64,000 bases of DNA, from NCBI RefSeq assembly GCF_016597815.1, contig NZ_VCHA01000001.1, forward strand, positions 1,116,001 to 1,180,000, in the 5' to 3' direction. Shown in pieces: positions 28,664 to 37,802 of the stretch. The translations under genes were made by a program, and so were the position numbers. Source of the DNA: Marinobacter sp. DY40_1A1. Lineage in GTDB: Bacteria > Pseudomonadota > Gammaproteobacteria > Pseudomonadales > Oleiphilaceae. Position 1 is the stretch's first letter; every line of letters starts with the position of its first letter. The notes beneath the pieces were generated by a model, which was not told the origin of the DNA, did not search any database, and worked only from the letters and a program-made list of their open reading frames with translations.

Positions 28664-30340
28664 ATGGATTTCGAGAAGTTCTATCAAGACAAATACCCTG
28701 CCAGTGTTCCCCGTGAGGTGGATCTGAACAAATACAGCAGCATGGTGGATGTATTTGAGCAGGCGGTTAAAAAATACGCTGACCGCCCAGCATTCAGTGC
28801 TGTTGGTGCAACTCTGACCTATCGCGATCTGGACACCCAAACACGTAACTTTGCTGCCTGGTTGCAAAATAACACCGATCTTAAACCTGGCGATCGTATT
28901 GCCGTACAAATGCCCAACCTGGCTCAGTATCCGGTTGTTGTGTTTGGTGCCATGCGTGCCGGCTTGATCGTGGTTAACACCAACCCGCTTTACACCACGC
29001 GCGAGATGGAACACCAGTTTAACGATTCTGGTGCCAAAGCACTGGTAGTGCTTGCCAACATGGCTGAAAGCGCTGAAAAAGTGCTGCCTCATACCAGTAT
29101 TGAGCATGTAATCGTTACTGAAATTGCTGATATGCATTCGCCCATCAAGCGTACTCTGATGAACGCGGTTGTGAAGCATGTGAAGAAGATGGTGCCGCCT
29201 TTCAACATCCCTCAGGCCCACAAATTGCCGGCTGTACTCAGCGCTGGCGCCCGGGAGACGTTTACTCCGGTTCAGGTTAAATCTGACGATATTGCTGTGC
29301 TTCAGTACACCGGTGGCACAACTGGCGTGGCCAAGGGAGCCATGCTCACTCACGCTAATCTGGTGGCGAACCTTCTGCAGGTTCGCCCGATGATGGAAGA
29401 CACGGTTATAGAAGGGCAGGAGGTCGTTATTGCACCGCTGCCCCTGTACCACATTTATTCGTTCACCCTGAACTGCGGCATTATGCTCGAGGCCGGTGGC
29501 CACAACATTCTGATCCCGAATCCCCGTGATATACCAGGCTTCGTGAAAGAGTTGAAGAACCACAAGTTCACCGCGTTCCTCGGGCTGAACACACTATTTG
29601 TTGCGCTGTGCAATAACGAGGAATTCCAGAGCCTCGATTTCAGCCATCTTAAACTCACATCTTCTGGCGGTATGGCACTTACCAGTGACACCGCAAAAAT
29701 GTGGGAGCGTGTAACTGGCTGTCCTATCTCCGAAGGCTACGGTATGACAGAAACCTCGCCCGTCGTTACCTTTAACCCTCGTAGTGCCATTCAGTTGGGA
29801 ACCATTGGCTTGCCGGTACCATCAACGTCGGTGAAAACCATTGATGATGAAGGCAAAGAAACAAAGCTGGGTGAGCCCGGCGAGCTTTGCGTGAAAGGCC
29901 CTCAGGTTATGCGTGGTTATTGGCAGCGCCCGGAGGATACCCGCAAATCTTTCACTGAAGACGGCTATATTCAGACTGGCGACGTTGCTGTGATCCAGGA
30001 AGATGGCTATATCCGTATCGTCGATCGCAAGAAAGACATGATTATCGTTTCCGGGTTTAACGTGTACCCGAACGAGATTGAAGATGTAGTAAGCAGCCAC
30101 CCGAAGGTGGTTGAGTGTGCAGCAGTGGGTGTTCCCGATGCCAAGAGTGGCGAAGCGGTCAAGGTGTACCTGGTTGCTTCAGCTGAGGGTGTCACTGAAA
30201 ACGAACTTAAAGAATTCTGCCGTGAGCGACTGACAGCCTATAAGGTGCCTCGCTTCTTTGAATTCCGCGATGAGCTTCCGAAAACAAACGTAGGTAAAAT
30301 CCTGCGCCGTGAGCTGCGCGACGAACCAGGTAATAAGTAA
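28664..30340 (+). CDS. fadD: Long-chain fatty acid-CoA ligase
   Basis: This 558-residue acyl-CoA synthetase has the AMP-binding P-loop YTGGTTGVAKGAML at about 215, the motif EGYGMTETSPVV, and the late motifs GEPGELCVKGPQVMRGYW, GDVAVIQEDGYIRIVDRKKD and KTNVGKILRRELR. It activates free fatty acids for beta-oxidation at the inner membrane. The ATG at 28664 is preferred: AGGAG sits six bases upstream, whereas the earlier in-frame ATG touches it. Overall length is typical. The 28478-28663 gap holds the divergent promoters; I found no convincing operator there. Confidence 0.93.
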   Translation: MDFEKFYQDKYPASVPREVDLNKYSSMVDVFEQAVKKYADRPAFSAVGATLTYRDLDTQTRNFAAWLQNNTDLKPGDRIAVQMPNLAQYPVVVFGAMRAGLIVVNTNPLYTTREMEHQFNDSGAKALVVLANMAESAEKVLPHTSIEHVIVTEIADMHSPIKRTLMNAVVKHVKKMVPPFNIPQAHKLPAVLSAGARETFTPVQVKSDDIAVLQYTGGTTGVAKGAMLTHANLVANLLQVRPMMEDTVIEGQEVVIAPLPLYHIYSFTLNCGIMLEAGGHNILIPNPRDIPGFVKELKNHKFTAFLGLNTLFVALCNNEEFQSLDFSHLKLTSSGGMALTSDTAKMWERVTGCPISEGYGMTETSPVVTFNPRSAIQLGTIGLPVPSTSVKTIDDEGKETKLGEPGELCVKGPQVMRGYWQRPEDTRKSFTEDGYIQTGDVAVIQEDGYIRIVDRKKDMIIVSGFNVYPNEIEDVVSSHPKVVECAAVGVPDAKSGEAVKVYLVASAEGVTENELKEFCRERLTAYKVPRFFEFRDELPKTNVGKILRRELRDEPGNK

Positions 30341-30345
30341 TAACG

Positions 30346-33300
30346 GTGACATCAAGAGCTGATATCCGGGCGGCCCTGCACAAACCGATCGGTTTTCCGG
30401 CAGGGTTGCCGGTTTCTGATCGTGTGGATGACATCCGCGAAGCGATTGAGAACCATCAGGTTGTCATCGTTGCAGGTGAGACCGGATCGGGTAAAACCAC
30501 TCAAATACCCAAAATCTGCATGAATATGGGCCGCGGCATTCGCGGCCTTATTGGCCATACCCAGCCAAGACGTATTGCCGCCCGCAGTGTCGCAGCTCGA
30601 ATTGCCGAAGAGCTTGGCGAGCAGGTAGGCAATCAGATTGGCTACCAGGTACGTTTTACCGATAACACCTCAGAGCAGACCCGTGTCAAAGTCATGACCG
30701 ACGGGATTTTGCTGGCAGGGATTCAGCACGATCGCTTCCTCAAGCGCTACGACACGCTGATTATCGATGAGGCCCACGAACGTAGCCTGAACATCGACTT
30801 TCTGTTGGGTTATCTCAAACAGCTTCTGCCCAAACGTCCTGACCTCAAAGTTATTATCACCTCTGCCACCATTGAAGTGGAACGCTTCAGCGAATTCTTC
30901 AACAAGGCCCCGGTACTGGAAGTTAGCGGACGTACCTTTCCTGTGGATATCCAGTACCGTCCATTAACAGGTGATGAAGACGATCGGGACCAAGGCTGGA
31001 ACGATGGCGTGCTGGCGGTAATGGACGAAATCGAACAGCATGAGCGCAGTGCCAAGCTGCCGCCGGGAGATGTGCTTATATTTCTGCCAGGCGAGCGCGA
31101 AATTCGTAACATGAGCAAGATGTTGCGACATGCGGAGCTCAGGCACACCGAAGTGCTTCCTCTGTATTCCCGGCTGAGCAATCAGGAACAAAACCGGGTA
31201 TTCCAGAATCACAGTGGCCGCAGAATAGTGCTTTCCACCAACGTGGCAGAAACCTCACTTACAGTGCCGGGGATCCGCTATGTTATCGACGCCGGTGTGG
31301 CACGTCTTAGCCGGTATAGTGTTCGCTCCAAAATTCAGCGCCTCCCCATTGAGCCGGTTTCTCAAGCCAGTGCAAACCAGCGGGCAGGGCGCTGTGGCCG
31401 GGTTGCGCCGGGTATCTGTTTTCGGCTGTACGACGAAGCCGATTTTCTCAACAGGCCCGAACACACAGATCCTGAAATTCTTCGCACCAATCTGGCAGCG
31501 GTTATTCTGCAAATGGCCACTTCCGGCCTGGGTGAAATCCGCCACTTCCCGTTTATAGAAGCGCCTGATAAACGCCTGATTAATGATGGCTATAAGCTAC
31601 TTGAAGAGCTTAGTGCGGTAGACGGCAAGCGCCGGGTCACAAAGCTTGGTCGCACTATGTCCAAGCTGCCGCTGGACCCGCGCCTTGCCAGAATGCTCGT
31701 AACTGCCGCAGACCACGGTAGTCTCGCAGAAACTCTGGTGATTATTGCCGGGCTAACGGTTCAGGACCCCAGAGAGCGGCCGCAGGACAAACAGCAAGCG
31801 GCCGATCAGGCCCATGCGCCTTTCAATGATAAAGAGTCCGACTTTGTTACCTTGCTGAATATCTGGAATTTCTACGAAGAGCAGCGCCAGGAATTGAGTC
31901 AGAATCAGCTGAAAAAGCTATGCCAGAAGAGTTTTCTGAGCTGGATGCGTATGCGGGAATGGCGAGATATTCACCGACAACTCACCCTGATTTGCCGAGA
32001 GCAAAAGCTGGCTCTCAACAAAGAAGCTGCCTCCTATGAAGCCATGCACAAGGCGATTCTGGCGGGACTTCTGGGCCAGGTAGCCACCAAGGTGGAGAAA
32101 AAAGAATACCTCGCCACTCGGAATCGCAAAGTGATGATCTTCCCGGGCTCAAAAGTTTCCAAAACCGGGCCCAAGTGGATTGTGGCCACTGAAATTGTGG
32201 AAACCAGCCGAGTATTTGCTCGTATGGTGGCGGCGATTCAGCCTGAGTGGATAGAGCCGCTCGCCGGCCACGTGGTGAAGCATCATTATTTTGAACCCCA
32301 CTGGGAGCAGAAGAGAGCCCAGGTGATGGGGTATGAAAAAGTTACCCTTTATGGCCTTGATGTGGTGTCCAAGCGCAGCATCGCCTTCAGCAAAATAGAC
32401 CCGGTTGAATGCCGCAACCTGTTTATTCGCCACGCCTTGGTGGAAGGCGATTACCGTTCGAAAGCGCCGTTCATTGCGCGCAACCGGGAGATGCTCACCA
32501 GTGTCGAAAACCTCGAGAGCAAAACCCGTCGGCGGGATCTGCTGGTAGACGATGAAGTGCTGGTCAGCTTTTATGACGAGCGCTTACCGGCAGAGATTGT
32601 TAGCGGTCGCCATTTTGAAAACTGGTGGAAAGGCCTGACGGCGGAAGAACTGCGTAACCTTGAACTGACCGAAGAAGACGTGTTGCAGCGCCCGGTAGAT
32701 GCTCAGGCTGCCGAACTCTACCCGGATTTTCTGGAGTGGGAAGGGGTTCGTTACCCACTCAGTTATGAGTTTGAGCCTACCAGTGAGCGAGACGGCGTTA
32801 CCCTCCACGTTCCGCTTATGGCACTCCGTCAGATTCCCTCCCGACGCCTGGAATGGCTGGTGCCCGGGCTTTTAAGGGAGAAATGCATAGCGCTGGTAAA
32901 AGGGCTTCCAAAAGCCCTGCGGCGCAATTTCGTGCCAGTGCCAGATTTTGTTGATGCCGCCGTTGCCAACTTACAGCCTTCCAATGAGCCTTTGGCTCTG
33001 CAATTGGGAGAGCAATTGCGCCGAATGACAGGTGTGCGTATTGATCCCGAAATCTGGCCTCGGGATGAACTTCCAAGGCACTTGCGAATGAATCTGAGGG
33101 TGCTCGGGGATGGTGGCAAGGTGATAGCTGAAAGCCGCGAAGCTACCACACTCCAGGATCAGCTTGAAGGGCGGGCCGAGGCGGCACTGGCATCAGCAAC
33201 CAGCGAAGCTACTGATAAAAAGCCTGCCCTCGAATACACCGAGTGGGAATTTGGCGAGTTGCCCGCCAAAGTTCAAACTGAAAAGGGCGGTATGCAGATA

Positions 33301-34086
33301 ACGGTGTATCCGGCGCTTGAGGATTTGGGCAAATCGGTGAAGGAAATTCGTTGCCTTGATCGGCTCACTGCAGAGGATACAACCCGTAAGGGTATTGCAC
33401 GTCTTATTCTCAATCGGTTTGGCAATACGCTGGACGATCTGGAGCGCAAGCTCCCGCGGTTTAAACAATCGGCTTTGATGTTTGCGCCCATTGGCAAGGC
33501 AAAGTTGCTTCTCGACGACCTGCTTTTATCGACGGTAATGGCGCATTTTTTAAACGATCAGATGCCCGATTCCCGGGCGGCATTTGATGCGCTGTTTGAC
33601 CGGCACAGGGGGGATTTTATACCGGCCCTTGAGCAAGCCGACGAGCGTCTGTTTCAGGCTATGACGGGCTACCAAAAAATAGCAAAGAAGCTGAAAGGCA
33701 AAATCAATCTCGCCTTGGCCAACAGCATGTCGGACTTGAAGTTTCAGCTGCAGAATCTTGTTTATCCGGGTTTTCTGGTTGCTACACCACCTGAGTGGTT
33801 AGCAGAGTTTGGCCGCTATTTTGAAGCTGCCCTGGCAAGGCTTGAAAAAATGCCGAGAGAAATGGGCCGTGAAAGAGAGTTCCTGCATGTTATGGAACCG
33901 CTTTGGGGCCGTTATGCGAGCAAGCGGGATGAACAGCAAAGGCAAGGAGTACGGGACCCGGAATTGGTTATTTACCGCTGGATGCTGGAGGAGTTTCGCG
34001 TATCGTTTTTTGCTCAGCAATTGGGCACTGTTATGACGGTATCCGCCAAGCGCCTTGATAAACAATGGCAGCTAACTCGCGTGTGA
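30346..34086 (+). CDS. hrpA: ATP-dependent RNA helicase HrpA
   Basis: This 1246-residue DEAH-box helicase has Walker A GETGSGKTT at about 44, DEAH in LIIDEAHERS at about 141, the SAT motif ITSATIEVERF, and QRAGRCGRVAPG. The long C-terminal half with the DUF3418 region marks HrpA. It uses GTG as start, 5 bp after the fadD stop, with a weak ribosome binding site. The N-terminus is about 40-50 residues shorter than in E. coli HrpA, so the start is the least certain part. Confidence 0.93.
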   Translation: MTSRADIRAALHKPIGFPAGLPVSDRVDDIREAIENHQVVIVAGETGSGKTTQIPKICMNMGRGIRGLIGHTQPRRIAARSVAARIAEELGEQVGNQIGYQVRFTDNTSEQTRVKVMTDGILLAGIQHDRFLKRYDTLIIDEAHERSLNIDFLLGYLKQLLPKRPDLKVIITSATIEVERFSEFFNKAPVLEVSGRTFPVDIQYRPLTGDEDDRDQGWNDGVLAVMDEIEQHERSAKLPPGDVLIFLPGEREIRNMSKMLRHAELRHTEVLPLYSRLSNQEQNRVFQNHSGRRIVLSTNVAETSLTVPGIRYVIDAGVARLSRYSVRSKIQRLPIEPVSQASANQRAGRCGRVAPGICFRLYDEADFLNRPEHTDPEILRTNLAAVILQMATSGLGEIRHFPFIEAPDKRLINDGYKLLEELSAVDGKRRVTKLGRTMSKLPLDPRLARMLVTAADHGSLAETLVIIAGLTVQDPRERPQDKQQAADQAHAPFNDKESDFVTLLNIWNFYEEQRQELSQNQLKKLCQKSFLSWMRMREWRDIHRQLTLICREQKLALNKEAASYEAMHKAILAGLLGQVATKVEKKEYLATRNRKVMIFPGSKVSKTGPKWIVATEIVETSRVFARMVAAIQPEWIEPLAGHVVKHHYFEPHWEQKRAQVMGYEKVTLYGLDVVSKRSIAFSKIDPVECRNLFIRHALVEGDYRSKAPFIARNREMLTSVENLESKTRRRDLLVDDEVLVSFYDERLPAEIVSGRHFENWWKGLTAEELRNLELTEEDVLQRPVDAQAAELYPDFLEWEGVRYPLSYEFEPTSERDGVTLHVPLMALRQIPSRRLEWLVPGLLREKCIALVKGLPKALRRNFVPVPDFVDAAVANLQPSNEPLALQLGEQLRRMTGVRIDPEIWPRDELPRHLRMNLRVLGDGGKVIAESREATTLQDQLEGRAEAALASATSEATDKKPALEYTEWEFGELPAKVQTEKGGMQITVYPALEDLGKSVKEIRCLDRLTAEDTTRKGIARLILNRFGNTLDDLERKLPRFKQSALMFAPIGKAKLLLDDLLLSTVMAHFLNDQMPDSRAAFDALFDRHRGDFIPALEQADERLFQAMTGYQKIAKKLKGKINLALANSMSDLKFQLQNLVYPGFLVATPPEWLAEFGRYFEAALARLEKMPREMGREREFLHVMEPLWGRYASKRDEQQRQGVRDPELVIYRWMLEEFRVSFFAQQLGTVMTVSAKRLDKQWQLTRV

Positions 34087-34207
34087 CAAACGAATCCCCG
34101 CGTTTGCGAGTCCAGGCGGGGCGGGCAAATTCTGCGGACTGTGTTAGTATTTCTGATAGAGCAATTTACCTGTCTTCTTATTTTCATATTCATGACGTGG
34201 GGTTAGC

Positions 34208-35329
34208 GTGATTAAAGCCGTCATTAGCGGAACCGGCCTGTACACACCGCCGGCAACCATCGATAACGATGAACTGGTCGAAGCCTTTAACCAGTATGTC
34301 GAAATGTACAATTTGGAACATGCGGACGCCATTGAGCGCGGTGAAACAGAGGCTTTGCAGCCGTCGTCTTCAGCGTTTATAGAGAAAGCCTCGGGTATAA
34401 AGCGTCGGCATGTCATTGACAAAACGGGCATAATTGATCCGAAACGCATGGCTCCCTACATCCCGGAGCGCAGCAACGACGAGCAATCCGTTCAATGTGA
34501 TATGGCGGTTGTGGCCTGCAACGAAGCACTGGCTCAGGCCGGCAAGACGGCTTCTGATGTAGATGCGGTTATCGTTGCCTGTTCCAACTTGCAGCGCGCC
34601 TATCCCGCTGTCTCTATTGAAGTCCAGGCTGCTTTGGGTATTGAAGGATTCGCCTACGACATGAACGTGGCATGCAGCTCAGCAACGTTTGGCTTGCAGG
34701 CTGCAGTCAACTCTGTAGAAAGTGGCTCAGCTCGGGCGGTGCTGGTTGTAAGCCCGGAAATCTGTTCTGGCCACCTTAATTTCCGTGAGCGGGACAGCCA
34801 TTTCATTTTTGGTGATGCCTGCACGGCGATTTTGGTTGAGCGGGAAGAAGATACCCAGCCCGGGCATGGCTTCGAGATTCTTGGCACTCGCCTGAAAACG
34901 ACCTTTTCCAATAATATCCGGAATAATTTTGGCTTCCTGAACCGGGCGGACGAATCCGGTATTGGTAAACCTGATAAACTGTTTATCCAACAGGGTCGTA
35001 AAGTATTCAAGGAAGTGTCGCCACTGGTAGCCGAAACCATCCAGAGCCATCTGGATAGTCTGTCACTTGCGCCAGGCGGTCTGCGCAGAATGTGGCTGCA
35101 TCAAGCGAACCTGAACATGAATCAGCTTATCGCCCGCAGGGTGCTTGGCCGGGACGCAACGGAAGATGAAGCCCCGGTTATCCTTGATGAATACGCTAAC
35201 ACCAGTTCAGCAGGCTCCATCATTGCCTTCCATAAGCACAAAGACGACCTGATATCCGGTGATACGGGTGTTATATGCTCCTTCGGTGCAGGTTATTCCA
35301 TTGGTAGTGTAGTAGTGCGCCGGCGCTGA
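34208..35329 (+). CDS. Beta-ketoacyl-ACP synthase III family protein
   Basis: This 373-residue thiolase-fold enzyme has the KAS III triad visible: Cys 156 in NVACSSATFG, His near 300 in MWLHQANLNMNQLI, and Asn in EYANTSSAGSI. It is longer than the housekeeping FabH (about 320). This length and gene type resemble Pseudomonas FabH-like enzymes that take medium-chain acyl-CoA to feed fatty acid synthesis. I did not assign a symbol because the substrate is not readable. It uses GTG as start. Confidence 0.85.
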   Translation: MIKAVISGTGLYTPPATIDNDELVEAFNQYVEMYNLEHADAIERGETEALQPSSSAFIEKASGIKRRHVIDKTGIIDPKRMAPYIPERSNDEQSVQCDMAVVACNEALAQAGKTASDVDAVIVACSNLQRAYPAVSIEVQAALGIEGFAYDMNVACSSATFGLQAAVNSVESGSARAVLVVSPEICSGHLNFRERDSHFIFGDACTAILVEREEDTQPGHGFEILGTRLKTTFSNNIRNNFGFLNRADESGIGKPDKLFIQQGRKVFKEVSPLVAETIQSHLDSLSLAPGGLRRMWLHQANLNMNQLIARRVLGRDATEDEAPVILDEYANTSSAGSIIAFHKHKDDLISGDTGVICSFGAGYSIGSVVVRRR

Positions 35330-35338
35330 TGGCTTTTG

Positions 35339-35360
35339 CAGCAGCGCTTCGGGGCTGCTG
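35339..35360 (+). terminator. Hairpin after KAS III gene, weak terminator
   Basis: CAGCAGC/GCTGCTG with an 8-base loop lies between the KAS III gene and mlaA. There is no T tract, so any termination would be weak. Confidence 0.3.
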
Positions 35361-35393
35361 TAAACGCAAAAGTCGACAATCCAAGAGTTGAGC

Positions 35394-36182
35394 ATGACAA
35401 AATTTTCACCCCGGGGCTGGCTTGCTGCCATGCAACTCGCGGCAGCTTTCGCACTGGTGTTTTTCGCAGGCACCGCCACGGCACAGAGCGCGGCGGAGCC
35501 GGCACCTGAGGGCGCGCGTGCCGTCAACCCGCAGGACCCCTACGAGAACTGGAATCGCAAGGTTTATACATTCAACGACACCATTGACCGGTGGGCGTTG
35601 CGCCCTGTGGCACAAACCTACCGCACCTTTACGCCGGATATTGTTGATCGTGCTATCACCAACTTTTTCAACAACCTGTCCGAAATAAGGAATTTCACCA
35701 ACAGCATTTTCCAGCTGAAGGGTGAATCAGCCATTGTTGCTGCCGGGCGCTTCACTTATAACACGGTGTTTGGTCTGGGTGGGTTGATTGATGTTGCAAC
35801 GGCATTTGATCTGCCAGAACGTCCAGAAGACTTCGGCCAAACCCTGGGGTACTGGGGTGTTGGCTCTGGCCCTTATCTGATGCTGCCATTCCTCGGGCCA
35901 TCCAGCCCTCGGCATTTTAGCGGGTTGGGTGCAGATGGTTTTGTATTGCCGTCTCTGTGGGATAATGTGGATAGCCCTTATAATTACTATGCACGGGGCG
36001 TTCAGATTATCGATAAGCGAGCAGACCTGATACCCGCAGAGGGGTTCGTCTCGGGCGACGTTTATATCTTTGTCCGTAATGCTTTCTTGCAACGTCGCGA
36101 GTTTCTGATTAACGACGGCATGGTTACTCAGGATCCATTCGCCAGCGAAGATGATGACGACCTGATGCTTGACGACTTCTGA
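35394..36182 (+). CDS. mlaA: MlaA/VacJ-family outer-membrane lipid asymmetry protein
   Basis: This 262-residue protein carries the MlaA signature (NPQDPYENWNRKVYTFND, then FFNNLSEIRNFTNSIFQLKG) and the C-terminal region with DPFASEDDDDLMLDDF. In E. coli MlaA is an outer-membrane lipoprotein that passes misplaced phospholipids to MlaC. Here the signal peptide (LAAAFALVFFAGTATAQ) lacks a lipobox Cys, and cleavage by signal peptidase I after ATA is the reading. The start is the ATG at 35394, preceded by AAGAG; the longer TTG start is less likely. Confidence 0.88.
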   Translation: MTKFSPRGWLAAMQLAAAFALVFFAGTATAQSAAEPAPEGARAVNPQDPYENWNRKVYTFNDTIDRWALRPVAQTYRTFTPDIVDRAITNFFNNLSEIRNFTNSIFQLKGESAIVAAGRFTYNTVFGLGGLIDVATAFDLPERPEDFGQTLGYWGVGSGPYLMLPFLGPSSPRHFSGLGADGFVLPSLWDNVDSPYNYYARGVQIIDKRADLIPAEGFVSGDVYIFVRNAFLQRREFLINDGMVTQDPFASEDDDDLMLDDF

Positions 36183-36211
36183 CTCGGACATCTGGCTCAA
36201 GGAGAGGCGCG

Positions 36212-37702
36212 GTGCTGAAAGATCCAAGGATTAGTAAATTCCGCAAGATGCTGGCTGAGGCACCGAATTATGAGGTGTGGAAGGCAGCGGCTCTCGAGCT
36301 GGACTTTCTGGAAGGTAATGCCGAGTGGAAAGAGGATTTTGTCTCAGAGCACTACCATTACGAATTGCTGTATGACCGCCTGAGCAGTATCAAACAGTAT
36401 CGCCAGCAGAATGATTTTGAACGCCTCAAGCGCGCATTGCGAGAAGGGCTCCATCATGACCTTGGCAATATGGGCAACCCGGCGCTTTACACACGCTCCC
36501 GGGTTGGTACCAAACATCTGATTGAAGAGTACATTGCGCAGGCTTGCGAAGCCCTGGATTTTCTGTGCGACCACCCGGTGCCCGGCTTTCCGGTTGCCGA
36601 CAAACTTCAGTTTTTTCGCGACACCCTCACGAGTTATGGTCGACCCACACTATTGTTAAGTGGTGGCGCCAGCCTTGGCATGTTTCATTTTGGGGTTATC
36701 AAGGCGCTATGGGAGAGAGGGCTGCTGCCGCAGGTTGTTACAGGCTCCAGCGCTGGCGCAATTGTTGCGGGCATGCTTGGCGTGCACACAGACGCTGAAA
36801 TCCCCGAGATGCTGGTCCCGGAGAACCACAATCTGAAAGCCTGGAAGTGGCGCGGCATAATCAGTGCCATGCGCGGCGAAGGTTTGATGGATCAAGAGCA
36901 GTTGCGCACGTGCCTGCGAACTAACATCGGTGAGTACACTTTTGAAGAGGCTTACCAGCGTACGGGCCGCTCGATTAACATGAGTGTGTCGCCGGTGCAG
37001 GCCCACCAGAAGGCCCGACTGTTATCCGGTTACACCTCGCCTTATCTGATGGTGTGGAGCGCTGCGCTAGCCAGTGCTGCGGTACCGGGTATATTCCCTC
37101 CGGTTACCCTGATGAAAAAAGATCTTCAGGGTCAGGCGCTGCCTTACATGCCAAGGCTCAAGTTTGTGGATGGTTCTGTTGTGAGCGATTTGCCCATTGA
37201 GCGGCTGATGCATCTTTATGATGTGAATTTCACTATCGTCAGCCAGACCAATCCCCACGTTGTGCCTTTCTTGAACGATCGGGGTAAAGACGACAAGCTG
37301 TCTTTGGCCAGACTGCCGTTGCACTTGCTCAAATCCGAGATCCAGTTTCACGGGCAGGGAGTGTTCGATTACCTCCGTAAGCGCGCGCGCCCCGAACTGT
37401 TGCGACAGGTTTCCGGCCATATGTACACGATCATGGCCCAGCGATACTCCGGAGACATAACCATTGCGCCTACCTATGGGTTCAAGGATTACACCCGAAT
37501 GCTTGCCGATCCCAACCCGGAGTTTGTGCGGGAAATGACGCTGGCCGGAGAGCGCGCAACCTGGCCTAAAATTTCAATGATTCGCTCCCACGCGCGTATC
37601 TCCAAAACCCTGGAGCGCTGCGTTCGCCGCCTGAAACAACAAAATCGCCGAAGCGTTGCAGATCTCAGGCTGATAAACAGTGCTGATTCCGGAACATCCT
37701 GA
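36212..37702 (+). CDS. DUF3336 patatin-like phospholipase
   Basis: This 496-residue protein has an N-terminal helical DUF3336 region (about 1-130). A patatin domain follows: oxyanion loop LSGGASLGMFHFG, nucleophile Ser near 178 in TGSSAGAIVAG, and catalytic Asp in FVDGSVVSDLP. The same domain order is seen in TGL3/SDP1-like lipases and in their bacterial relatives. It probably hydrolyses acyl glycerides or phospholipids in the cytoplasm. It starts with GTG behind AAGGAGAGG. The gap to mlaA is 29 bp, so it is probably co-transcribed. Confidence 0.9.
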   Translation: MLKDPRISKFRKMLAEAPNYEVWKAAALELDFLEGNAEWKEDFVSEHYHYELLYDRLSSIKQYRQQNDFERLKRALREGLHHDLGNMGNPALYTRSRVGTKHLIEEYIAQACEALDFLCDHPVPGFPVADKLQFFRDTLTSYGRPTLLLSGGASLGMFHFGVIKALWERGLLPQVVTGSSAGAIVAGMLGVHTDAEIPEMLVPENHNLKAWKWRGIISAMRGEGLMDQEQLRTCLRTNIGEYTFEEAYQRTGRSINMSVSPVQAHQKARLLSGYTSPYLMVWSAALASAAVPGIFPPVTLMKKDLQGQALPYMPRLKFVDGSVVSDLPIERLMHLYDVNFTIVSQTNPHVVPFLNDRGKDDKLSLARLPLHLLKSEIQFHGQGVFDYLRKRARPELLRQVSGHMYTIMAQRYSGDITIAPTYGFKDYTRMLADPNPEFVREMTLAGERATWPKISMIRSHARISKTLERCVRRLKQQNRRSVADLRLINSADSGTS

Positions 37703-37802
37703 GATGACAGGCCTGCGAGGCGGGCGGTATGATACGCTGCTAAAGAGCCTGGCCCGGTAATAGGCCGATCAGCCCGGCGCCTGAGCATTAGACTGGACGC
37801 CC

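Noticed and set aside
28589..29563. Minus-strand frame of 324 codons opposite fadD
   Set aside because: It is antisense to a clear acyl-CoA ligase, and its composition is that of a shadow frame.
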